64,000 nucleotides of DNA from Symsagittifera roscoffensis (Eukaryota > Xenacoelomorpha > Acoela > Convolutidae), in the NCBI RefSeq assembly GCF_963678635.1, contig NC_087067.1:5308647-5372646 (forward strand), in the 5' to 3' direction. Each line of letters opens with the position of its first letter. Position 1 is the first letter of the stretch. Below, piece by piece: positions 11,104-23,100 of this stretch. The position numbers were made by a program, and so were the translations under genes. The notes below the pieces were generated by a model. That model was not told the DNA's origin. It searched no databases and worked only from the letters and a program-made list of their open reading frames with translations.

Positions 11104-14100
11104 CTAAAGTAAATAATTGGAAATGAAGAGCGATTATCTTTCGTATCATCGTATCAACTAAACCTACACACCCCCTGCCCCCCCCCACCAACCCTTAGAT
11201 TCCATTTAGACAGGAGCGGAATCAGGAGGAACGTCTTCCCCTTCATCCTTCTCATCAGGAGTTCGTTCCCCTCGCCAATCAAAGGGTCCCCTTTGGTACT
11301 ATATTATGACATCTTTTTCGGCCGACGAACTTCTAAAGGTGTCTTAGGTGCCAATATACAAGCTGTGAGTTATAGCGCGCGCCAAAAAAAAAACACAATT
11401 TTTTGTCAAAATTTCCCAAAAGAGGCCTAAAAACCGCATTTTGCTAGCAAAATCAATTTGGTTGACCTTACAAATGATCGACATAATTTTTGAAAAGCCA
11501 CCCCCCTTCGAACAATTGTGTGGTTTCGATCTCCTTGAGGTAGATCATGTGAAAATTTATGATGTCAATGATACAAAAAAAATGCAAACTAACAAATCAG
11601 TGTGCAATTGAAGCTGGAACGGCTCAAAAAGCGTCTCAGACGATTTTATAAGTTTTATGATGCGGAAATATAATCAAAGAAAACGACTGCTTCTAAAAAG
11701 AAAACTTTTCTGAATTGGTTGCTTCTTTTTCATTTGATAGGTCAACTGATTTCATTCCAGAGCAAATAAATTAGATTATAAAAACAGAGCAAAACTCAAT
11801 AGTTTTTTTTCTAATTTCACATTCAGTTGTGATTTTCTTGAATTTTTCTGGAAATTTTGTATTTTCAGTTTCTAGTTATCAATGATAAATGTAAACATAT
11901 TGTTCTTTTTAGCTATCGGTCCTCGTTTGGTTATCTAGTGGCTATCAGTGACTACACAGGGTGTTAAAAAAGTCCGACAAAATAAGCTTTTTTGGCGTAA
12001 TCAGGCTCATCCATTTTTCCTTCTCGAATTTTCCTTTCTAAATTTTTCCTAAAACTATTGACCCCTAAAGCTGAAACTCTAAAAAGAATACTTTCTCCCA
12101 TCGTTTTTTGAATGTTTTGTGGTGTTTCAAAAAAGGACCAACTTGATTATGCTCTGCAATAAAATATGCTTGCTGTGAAAATTTGTTGATGATGCTGAAA
12201 ACGTACAGCAAACTATTTCTCCTAAATTTCGCCTAAAATTTGTTTTCAATTTATGACGCCCGTTTTGTTCCACCAAGCTAATATTTTACCCTAAAGGTTG
12301 TAAATTTGACTTCTCGCCGATGAAAAAGCGCTTGCTAAAAAACAGCCTTTTCGACAAAAAACATTGCGTGAAAGCCCAAAAACAGTATTTAGATGCGTGA
12401 ATCTGAGAACAATTCTCCCGATTTTTTGGAAATTTCAGATAACGATCACATAATCTACTTTAAAGAAACTACCTAAAAAACCTAGTTTTTCGTCCGATCA
12501 GGACGGAGTGGAAGCAAATATAATGTACTCTCACCCTGTTGCTCATGATGAGCAGTGTTTGTTGGGCTATCCCAAATATGCAGTACAGTACGCAGTAAAC
12601 CATCAGAGCTAGAGACACCTGAAATAAAACAAGCTTAAAACACAACAATTTTTGTTCCGGTTTTCCAGAAAAAAAACGGACGGAGTGTTTGTGATTGGGT
12701 TGGTTTATTTTTGTTCAGTCAAAATTCGGCGGTCAAAATAATAGTTTCTGATAAAGTTATCACATTTTTCTAAACTATTGACCCCTAGAGCTGAAACTCG
12801 CAAAACCCTATTATCTCCCATCATTTTTTGAAGGCTTAAATGTTGTTCAAAAAAGGACCAACTTGGTCCTAATCTAAAATCCAATAGGCGCGCCTTGAAA
12901 ATTTGTTTATGATGCTGAGACATAAAAAAATTCATTCAATCAATCTGAAACAAACCATTAAAATGTTGGAGACGTTTTACTTATTCCGATCAAAAATTAA
13001 AACTGCAACGTCTTGAGCTGATAATATTCTTCAACGTCTTGAACTGAAAATATTTTGCTTCACTATTTTTGGTTAGAATTAGCCAATCAAATTTCAGCAC
13101 CATCTCAAAACGTTTTGTTCAAAATTGTAAGTCAGGTTTTTAATTAACGAATTGGCCAAATTAGAGAGTTTATGGTATTTTCTTCAAAAATATATTATAA
13201 ACTAACTGCAAGACCTTGCCCAGACCAGTAAGAAAAGTTTTTGGAAAGTCTTCAGGAAAAAATCACCACCTTCACATCTGCTCAAAGTTCGGCCATGTTA
13301 GAAATCGGCTTAAAAAAGATTTCTGCGCTCCATTTACCTAATAAAAAATTTGAGCTTTTAAGGAAAATCGTAGAGTAGAGTGTTACTATAACATTGCTTC
13401 CCCACCCCCTCATTCGCTCCTCCCCCTCTTCTCCACCCACAAACCCCCCCCCCCCCCACTTTATTCATATGAAAAGAGAAATTGATCACAAATAGAGCAG
13501 CCGTGGAGCGCCTATGACGATGAGGATGAAGATTGCAATGAAGACAGGGATGAAGGCTGCCTTCTTGGTGCAGTTCTGCTTGACTAACTGCAAGACCTTG
13601 CCCAGACCAGTAAGAAAAGTTTTTGGAAAGTCTTCAGGAAAAAATCACCACCTTCACATCTGCTCAAAGTTCGGCCATGTTAGAAATCGGCTTAAAAAAA
13701 TGATTGCATATGCAATAACTAAGTAATCACTGCGATGAATGTTTCGATTGTCTGCATTTATACATTGAATACTACAAAATCGCAAAATTAAAAATAAGTA
13801 AAAAAAACTTTGTTTTTGAAAAATAATAATTTTAGTCTTGAAACAAAAAGTTGAAACAATTTGAAGTGAAAATCAATGCCTTACTTAAAACTAATTAGTT
13901 CCAAAAACACTGCATGTCAACATATTTTGTTATAAAGGCACGACTATTTGTTTGTTCAGTAATACTGAGCTTTTTTTCGTGTAAAACACACGTGTTCAGT
14001 TTGTTTCGAGGCCGTATTTGAAAAACTAGTGAATTATATGAAAAAGTGATGCAATCTTTAAAAAACTAGTGCAATTTTTGAAACTAGTGCAATTTTTGAA

Positions 14101-17100
14101 ACACTAGTGCAATATTTGATTGGCTACGGCAATGTTTTCCTTAGAGCAATCAACTAAAACAATAAAGAAACAAAATTGCGGGTTAGCGTGAATGTTTTTT
14201 CAAATAATTAAATGCTTCAAATATTTTGTTCGGTTTCATCAGAAAGATTTGATACCAGATGGGCAGCAAATTTTTTTACATCTTGAAATTCATTCGCATC
14301 TCGATACTGTGTGTCTCGATTTGTTCACAAAGTTTCTCGATGCAATATATAGCTGTTCCTTAGCTACTACGTAAACTCACCGCGTTGTTATCCAGTACTC
14401 TCTGCACATGAGCGGTGTCATTATTTACTCGATTGTTCGTCCCCTTCATTCGCCGTCGCAGCATTACGACCAGGATCGTCGTCAGAACTGCCATGACTAG
14501 GATACTCGGGAGCGAGATCAGTTCCCGAGTATTCTGGATGAGTACATTTGATGTCTTCGGAGCACACTTGGCGCGTTTGGCAGCTTCATCAATACCGCTA
14601 AAAAGTACTTATGCATAAGGGATACACTTGGGAACCGTCCCCACCCCATGCAATCTAGTGAAAAAATTGTCTGGACAAAAAGAAAATTAGTAAACTAGCA
14701 CTAGAGCGTTCTATTGTGAATTCTATTTTTGCAGAAAATTAGTAAGCAGAAAACTATTGTGAATTCTTGCAGAAATTTTTGCAGAAAACTATTGTGAATT
14801 CTATTTTTGCAGAAAATTTTTGCAGAAAATGAGCGAAGAAAATTAGTAAACTAGCACTAGAGCGTTCTATTGTGAATTCTATTGGTCCAAAGTTCTGATT
14901 GGTCGACCTAATTTAATCTACTCAACAATTACCTTCTTCTTGGAAGAGGGGGAGGGGGAGGCTAATTGCTATTTCGATCCCAAAAAAGTACAGATACACG
15001 GGCGAGTCGAATAAAAAACAATTGAAGCGTTGTGCCCATCGACAAGTGATTTTATAATTGAGAAAAGGGCTTCAACGGGCTGGCAATTTTACCAGAAAGG
15101 TTGGCAAAGTTTTGGCCATACAATTTTGCTCTTTTCACTTCGAAATACCGTTTAAACAGATCAAAAAAATTGGCTATTTTATTAAGATTGGAATCTCTGT
15201 AAAATTTATTATATCCACTGAATATAACAGCTTTTATTTAAAAAAGGAATCCTTCATCTCTTGACGACCAAAAAACTGGCAAACAGATCATGAACTAAGT
15301 TCAAAGGAGAACTCAAAGCGAATAAAAAATCAAGAAAGATAAAGGAGAGGAGTTGAATTTGGTTTTTGTTTATAACGGCACTAATTTTAGCACAGTCTTA
15401 CCTCAATTCTGCATGAAATGAAGTGCAAACGCACGACGATGAAAGGACAAATTTAGAACGTTGTGAGTTTTTTCATTTCGTTCATCAGTGTGGGACAACA
15501 ACCGATAGACTCTCAATTAATAAAACAAAGCGTATAATGTAAATTGAGAAATGGAATTGACAAGAATGTATTCTGTATCTTTCACCAGAAAACAAGAGAG
15601 TGATTCTTTTATTCAAAATCAAGCCGCTAACTCGGTCGTCTGGTACCGACATTGATATATCAATCAACATCACCAAGCTCACTCACACAATCACAATGAC
15701 TTTTAACAATATCTTAATAACACAAAAACATTTTCATAAGGGGCGGCCCTCCTGCCGTACCACACTTCCCCCCTTTCAAAAATTTTTGATCAACAGAAAT
15801 TATAAGTTGAAAAGTAAGTTAAAATAAGAGTTTTGAATGTTTCAGTTTTAGTTTTCGCTAGTTCTCCTTCTTCTGAGGCTCTATTTTAGGGCTTTTTTTA
15901 CCTCCTTTACCGCATGACGTATGGGACTGCCGTAGAATTGTGTCTGCTTCCTACTGCGTCCTGAAGTTTGCGACGACAATGATTCTTTCACATCCTGCTC
16001 TGCTCTAGTATCTAGTGTGAATTTTTGTGGGGTGTCTGCCGACTTTATTGGGCTGGTTTCCGGAGTTAGTTTACAATTTCTAGGGGGCAGGACTGCGGAG
16101 TAACATTAGATTCCGCTACCTGGAAATCTTCCAAGAACACTGGCACTAATTTAGCTGCATCTGAGACAACCTCTGCACCAGGTTGTATTGTGACTCTCCT
16201 GGTCTTATAGGATCTTCTATCATCAATCTTGACCGAAATCGGAGCTGTTTTAGAACTTGACGGTTGTTCAATGGGTGAAGAGATCGCCATTGGTGTGTTG
16301 ATGACACCTCCTGAACTTGACGACGATAGTGTTTGGTCCAATATCGGAACTGGTGGTTTAGGAGTCTGGATCGGTGTGCTCATTCTGGATACGCTGGGTG
16401 CAATCCTCCGAAATTTCTCTTGGAAAGGGACCGCCGGTGCTGCCAGTTTTGTTGACGCTGACAGATGTCTCGGGTGTACTTGTGCCTTCGGATCTATCAG
16501 CTCGACTGATGAGGAAGATGACGAGAATTTTCTTCGTCTCTTTATTGTTTTTCCGGTTACTGGCTTGCTGGGTTCTTGTCGACCTGAAACTTGGGAACTA
16601 TTTAACATTTATGAATTGTCACTTTTTCTAATAACTTTCCCTACTTATATTAGTTGAAAAAGTAGCTATGATAATTTTATCCAAAAAACGTTTAAATAGT
16701 TGTTTCCCTGACTTGCGATTTACCACTGTCCTGGGTACCTCTACTGATTTTGGATTAGATAAGAGCAATGACTCTAGTTTACATTTTGCATTGGATGTTG
16801 GCGAATCCGATGTATCTTGTCTAAATCTCAGAGTCCCTGTTGTTAAGCTGTTTCTGAGAGAAACCGCTAGCAGTTGATATCTCTCTGCTAGTGTGCGAAG
16901 AGCCCGGCTCCTTCTTCGTGAGTCAGCTTCTTTTTCCAAACCATCCATTCATTCGCTGATTTGGCTAAATGTTCGAGGGATCTATACTAAGGTGTGTTCG
17001 CCATCTGTGTAGTTTCTTGTTTGAATTTAGGCGATACATCTCGGCTTTGGCAGCCCTTCCTCGCTACTTTGATGCGAGGTCTGCTGTCGCAAGTCTCTTT

Positions 17101-20100
17101 TCTGACCTCTGCAGTCGAGAGATCTCTTTCCAGGTTTTGCTCGTCTAAAAGTAGTTTAGATTTAAAATTGTCGGTCGCTAACGACCATTCAGAATTTAGC
17201 TTCCTGCCAAAATCTAATCCAAACGGAGATAGTCTTGTAACTGACTTTTTTGCTATCCGTATATCTTGGATTATCATTTTTGGAGCCGAATTGTTAGCTG
17301 GTGGATTATCTTCCAACTGTAAAGTTCCCAATCTCCTTTTAATCGTCTGTTTTGCACGCTCGACCAATCCGCAACCCCGGTGAAATGTGTTTAATGCTTT
17401 TTGATTTGCAAAATTGATCTACAACCTTATTTTTATAACCAGAACATTGATTTGTTCTGATTGCCTTTGGAATACTATGCGTAAAAATATAGTTCTCCAA
17501 GTATTTTAAAAAGTTGTTGACTCCAGTCGATTTGGTTAGCATTACAGACGGATATTTAGAATAACCTTCGATAGCTCTCAGAATATACAGTTCACTGTCT
17601 ACACTGTCTTATAAAGGGGCCGCGTAGTCTAGCTGAATTTCCTCCTTGGGAGCATTTAGTAGAGGAAAAGATTTGTAAATTTTAAAAGGACTCATTGGTT
17701 TTAATTACCTACTGAATTTGATGCATTCTCTGCAGTTCTTGCTTAGGTTTCTTACGTCCATATGGATCCTCGGCCACCGTAAATTTTGGGTTATGTCAAC
17801 CATCGCTTCTTGACCAGGGTCAAGAAGCGGGACAACACTGCAAGCGGGACAACACTGCCCGTTGGAGACAATTTGGGATCGCGATTCTGTCATTGATGCA
17901 GCTGAGTCCCAAAAGGTCTAGATGTAAGGGTGCTAATCCTTTCTTACTATCGTTGTCTTCTTCAGTCTGATCGGTGCACCTTTGTCTGTTAGCTCGCTGA
18001 GTATGTCTGCGTCTAAAATTTCAATCAGTCCCGGTAGTGACTTTTTATCTTTGTTGAGTCTTCTTTGACCCAGTGAGGCTCGATTTACTTGTTTTTTCGT
18101 TCGTTTCAGTCTAATCATTCTTTGCTTACGGAAGTTCGCGATTATAGTGGCGTGCTTGGTTCGTCGGAGATCACCTGCTTCCGCTGACGACATTCGTCTT
18201 AGTCTCTTCGCCCTATGTCTGCAGGTAGGTCTTGAACAATTTTATGAAGAGGCGCGACTTCATTCGAGAGTCATCTAAGACACATATCCATTATAGGCTC
18301 TTCCGAAGCATTCGACAAATCTAAAATTAAAGTTTTTTTACAAGTTGATGATCCGATAATGACAGACTGATGTTGACAATATGGCACAGATGTTTTTGAT
18401 ATTTTACAAATAGGTACAGGAAGAGACTGGGTTATATTACAGGATATGATAGAATGCTCAGAAATTCTGAACGAGAATTGAGTACAACATCTCCGATCTT
18501 ATTGGTTCCCGTTTGTCCATAAAATAACTGCGCCCTCTCGTGGCGAACATCCATAAAACAGTTTGATTAATTCTGATTGGCTCAATTCTGTGCATAAAAT
18601 AACCGCGCCCTCTCGTGCTGAGCATCCATAATACAGTTTGCTCAATTGTGATTGGCTCGATTCTGTGCATAAAATAACGGCGCCCTCTTGTGGCGAGCAT
18701 CCATAATACAGTTTGCTCAATTGTGATTGGCTCAATTCTGTGCATTAAATTAAATGCGCACTCTCGCGGTGTGCATCCATAATACAGTTTGCTCAACTGT
18801 GATTGGCTCAAATATGTGCATAAAATAGTAGCGCCCTCTCGCGGTGTGCATCCATAATACATTTTGGCGAGATTTGTTTGGCTTGAAAATTTGCCTAAAT
18901 TGACTGAGTCCTCTTGCGGTATGAGTCTGTAATTATTAATCCTTTCTGATTGGACAAAGCTACTGGCTAATTTTCTGTCGCCCTCTTGTGGTTTTGTGCA
19001 ATCGTCAGAATACTTGGTCTGAACAGACCAGTATATGTACAAACTATTGTTTATACAAGGGATGCTTTCTGATACACCCTGTTTAAGAACAGGGTTAGGT
19101 ACATAATTACATTCTTTGTTGTAAGACTCTACATTCTTTGTTCTACACTCTTTGTTGGTTTTGATTATGCCTGTTGTTGAATTTCCCTCAAGAGCTTTGT
19201 GCTCGATATGTTCTGTCTTGGATGTTGTTTTTTCGCCGAACTGATAGGGTTGGTTCCTGTTCGATTTTAAATTAATTTGGATAGTTCTGACCGGAATAAG
19301 TATTTGTGTTAGACGGTCCTGAGAGACCCATCTGTTTTTGCAAAGTAGAGGCAGTGACACAGCCTTTCTCTTGAAGGAGAGCCGATTTAATGATTTCTTC
19401 AGGAGAATTACCCGGTCCGGTACAAAGATCACGTTGAATGTTTTTGAATCTCATTTTGGCGATCAAGATGTCGATGTCACGGACAACCTCTTTTTTAATG
19501 TCAATTGCCCAACCCCTCTGGGCTGCTTAGCCCGAAATTCTCAGGAAGGTCTCCAGACTTTCGCGATCTGATTGTTGCGTGTTGTAGAGATTTATTCTTT
19601 CAATAACATAGTTTTGGTCCTTTTTTGAACAGTGTCTCGCAAAGTTTCTCGCAGTGTCTCGCAATTGTAGAAGTCGCGGAAGTTGATCGTTGCGATATCT
19701 ACATGAGCGTGGCTTTATCAGAATCTTTTAATACCTTTTGTCCCAAAGAGAAGAATAATCGCGATTTGATCCTTTGGTCCGCCTCATAGAAAAATGCATT
19801 TGTGTAGTGAATATTGGCGTTACAATGTTTTCTTAGATTTCCGGCTAAGAAAAGTTGTCCAATCCAGGATTCCCAGAGGAAAAAAGGCTCTGTTGTTGGT
19901 TTGGGCCAGAAAACTGGTACCCCTATAAGATCAGTTCGGTCCTCGCCGACCGAAACTGCTGAATGCGCCATGTGGGATAACAACCGACAGACACTTAACT
20001 GATAAAACAAAGTGTATAATGTAAATTGATAACGTAACGTATTCTGTATCTTTCGCCAGAAAAAAGGAGAGTTATTCTTTCAATCAACATCAAGCCGCTT

Positions 20101-23100
20101 ACTCGGTCGGCTGGTATCGACCTTGATATATCAAGCAACATCACCGAGCTCATTCATACTATCACTATGAGCTTTAACAAAATCTTAATAACACAATAAC
20201 ATTTTCATAAGGGGCGGTCCTCCTGCCGTACCACAATCAGATAATTACACAGAACATAAACATATTCGTTCCAATTTAAAACAAAGAAAATGAAAATCAA
20301 TAATCCTCGATAGATGATGAAAATAAAACTATGATTAGCAAAATCAGCAAAAAAATTGCAATTTGGGTGTTCATTTAAAAAAACGTTTCATTTTGCGTCA
20401 CCTGAAACACTTCTACAAAAAGCCGAAGTCCCGTTTAGTTTTGTTTCCAATAATTCCTGAAATGTAATTACAAGTAGTCAAAACAGGCTCTAAATGGTGA
20501 AAAACTGAAAACAACCAACTGCAAACTTTCACGGGGAAGCGTCCTCGGGATACAACTGTTCCTGTTAACTATAAATGATTTACCAAAAGCTACAAAGTAA
20601 ATGAAGAAAAATTTATATATTGATGATACAACACTGAAGAAAATAGAATTGAATTACATCAAAAAAATCAAAAACAGAAAATTGTTTCAAAATCAAAAGG
20701 CTACTTTGAACTGAAAAAACACAAGCAAGTATTCTAAAAAAAAACGATTTATACTTGTAGATAAAAACAACGGGAACTCATGTTGTTAAAAAAGCTTCTA
20801 CACTAAGACAGTTAGCATTCATTATGACGAAAAACTAAAAAAGTGTCAAATTTTAGCAGAGCTCAAAAAGTTCCATTCTATTTTAAGAAATTCATTGCGT
20901 TTATTCATTGCCCATGAAAATTGTATGACAAACAATTTTCCACACACTTGATGATTGTATTTGTATGAAAAGCATTTTCAGTGTACGGAGGTCAAGCGGG
21001 GTTGCTTCAATTTGGTTGCATTTGTGCAACATTAACGTCAAACCGGCGTACTTTGTTTTTTTTGAAATGTTTTGGCATAATAATTTAGAAATTTTTGCTC
21101 TCCATTTACCTATTTAAAAAATTTGAATAATTTGAGCATTTAAGGAAAATCGTAGAGTAGAGTGTTTCTATAAAATTGCTTCCCCCACCCCCTCCTCCCC
21201 TCCTTCCCCTCTTCTCCAATAATTCCCCCCCCCACACTTAAAGAAATTGATCACAAATAGAGCAGCCGTGGAGCGCCTATGACGAAGAGGATGAAGATTG
21301 CAATGAAGACAGGGATGAAGGCTGCCTTCTTGGTGCAGTTCTGCTTGTACCACACTCCACCTGTTTTTTCATGATCAGAATGAGTCTTATTTCCACACGC
21401 GCTCAAACAATCAAATTTGTAAGCATACCATTAGAAACTGCAGGTTTTTAAAGTTTTTTCTAATCCCTGTTTCAGATTCAAACTAACTCTATCTTGAGCG
21501 ATTCAGCAGAGTTTTTCTGCAGGTTTGGTTTCGAGAAAATTGGAGCAAATAGTTTGCAAAAAAAAACGTTTCCTCATTTTCCAATATTTTTTCATCGAAT
21601 GTTTTTCTTTGTTTTGATGGGCTAACTTTTTTTTGTTAAGATGGCGCTTGTTTCATCTTTTTTGCGCGATGAAATGCGCTAAAACGATTTCTTACATGGT
21701 ATTCGCAATACAAAGTCATTGAATTTTTTTCGCCAAACAATAGCGAAAACAATTGGTGCTTAACAATTGCGCTTCGAATTTACAAAAAAAGCTCCTAGAG
21801 CTGCTGAATGAGACTCGTTCGTTCCTTTCTTGTGGACAGCGATGATTCTGTCGAGCGACACGAGCACAGCCATCCAATCTGGTGCGGTCATTGTCATGAA
21901 ACTGAGCATATGCATGATTTTGCAGCTGGTGTCAGACAGCGTATAGAAGTTTCCACCGTCGACTAAATTTTAGAAAAACTTTAAACCAGAAATCTTAACT
22001 GCTTGTAGAAAAATCCTCTGTCCAATTCTCGTTACAAGACGAGTGAACATGGCGCTATCTAAGAAGTGAATGGCCCTCAATCTCAACAAAACATTGTCAT
22101 TTCATTTTTTTCCTCAAGAGAAATCAGCACAGGAAAACACTCAAGGCTAGCACCCGGGTTGACCTTCAAAAATGGCAGGCCAAAAAATAATTGTCAATGC
22201 AATTAAATGCAACTCATTGAAGTTTTTAATTGCCCGGGTTGACAAAAAATGGTTATCATACATTTTTCATTTATGAAAAAAATGCTTATTATACTCTTTC
22301 ATACAATTTCATAGAGTAAAACAATATGTATGAAAATAGCAAAATAAGCATTTTTTCCATATATGAAATTGTATGATAAGCATGTTTCCATACTATGAAA
22401 TTGTATGATAAGAAATTTTTCGATAAATGAATATTCAGAAAATTTTTGTTTCGAAATTTCATGTTTCAACCGAAACACTAACCAAGGATTTTTTGTCATG
22501 AGAAAACCCAGAGAGTAACTGGCAGTTGCCACGCAGATAAACTGTATTTGAGGGTTTCAGCTTTAAAAGTTAAATTTAACATTTTCACATGGAAATAGAT
22601 ACCAAAAAATGCTTTTTTGAATATGGCTAGATAATTTTTAGCTTGAAAATTATGATGGTTGAGAAAAAAAGGCCTGTTTTTTTTACAATTTTATTTTTAT
22701 TTTTGCAAATGAAACAAAAGATAATAATCGTGTTTACAAGAAAAAACATTTGCATGTGATTTTTGGGTTTTTTGGGTGAGAAACTCATCCTGGACTACGG
22801 TATAAACGCAAAAATATCAAATTTCGCATGCAAACTTTTTTTTTCGTAAAATTTATATTTTAGCACAAAAGCAAATTTGCAGCCAAAAAAGGGATTAGAA
22901 ATTTTATACCTCAAATTTTTATTTTTGTTTATGAAAAAAATGCATATTATACATTTTTCATATATGAAAACTTTAAACTTTATGATAAGCATTTTTCTGA
23001 CCGAAATTAAAATTATGTTTTTGATTGTCAATATGCCCTCTATCATAGATATACTTAGGTAAATCTATTTAAAGTTACCCAGACACGTTTTTTGGTGATT

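Larger units (their letters stand above)
11104..12534 (-). other. Receptor A intron 5 (1.4 kb)
   Basis: It holds a diverged hAT-type MITE copy (11211–11513) and a block at 12045–12195 that is repeated at 12764–12920 on the other side of exon 5. Nothing else is recognised. Confidence 0.75.
12619..14380 (-). other. Receptor A intron 4 (1.8 kb)
   Basis: It contains the exon 3 fragment and its 117-bp flanking repeats (13201–13699), a direct repeat of the intron 5 block (12764–12920), and short ACTAGTGCAATTTTTGAA-type repeats at 14020–14120. Confidence 0.75.
15489..20235 (-). mobile_element. Old, internally rearranged LTR element in receptor A intron 3
   Basis: The LTRs lie at 15489–15764 and 19971–20235, with a 5-bp target duplication ATCAG (15484–15488 and 20236–20240). 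There is a PBS starting TGGCGC and a 13-base purine tract before the 3' LTR. LTR differences are many, roughly 12–16% by eye, with indels, so it is much older than the element in intron 1. A Gag start and integrase fragments are recognisable. Protease, RT and RNase H are not, and a 75-bp array lies where they should be. It has the same orientation as the host gene. The Gag N-termini of the two elements are related. Confidence 0.9.
14598..21254 (-). other. Receptor A intron 3 (6.7 kb)
   Basis: It contains an old LTR element (15489–20235) and short A-rich repeats at 14640–14890, where AAAATTAGTAA and CTATTGTGAATTCT recur. 20241–21090 has no gene. 21090–21254 is the source-like copy of the block found again in intron 4. 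Confidence 0.8.

Noticed and set aside
12530-12545. CACCCTGTTG facing CACAGGGTG at 11956, as ends of a transposon
   Set aside because: The right word lies in the exon 5 splice donor of receptor A and is explained by coding and splice signals. The matching length is too short.
18458-19432. 324-codon open frame as a host gene
   Set aside because: Much of it is the 75-bp array, whose period is a multiple of three, and it lies inside a decayed LTR element between Gag and integrase relics.
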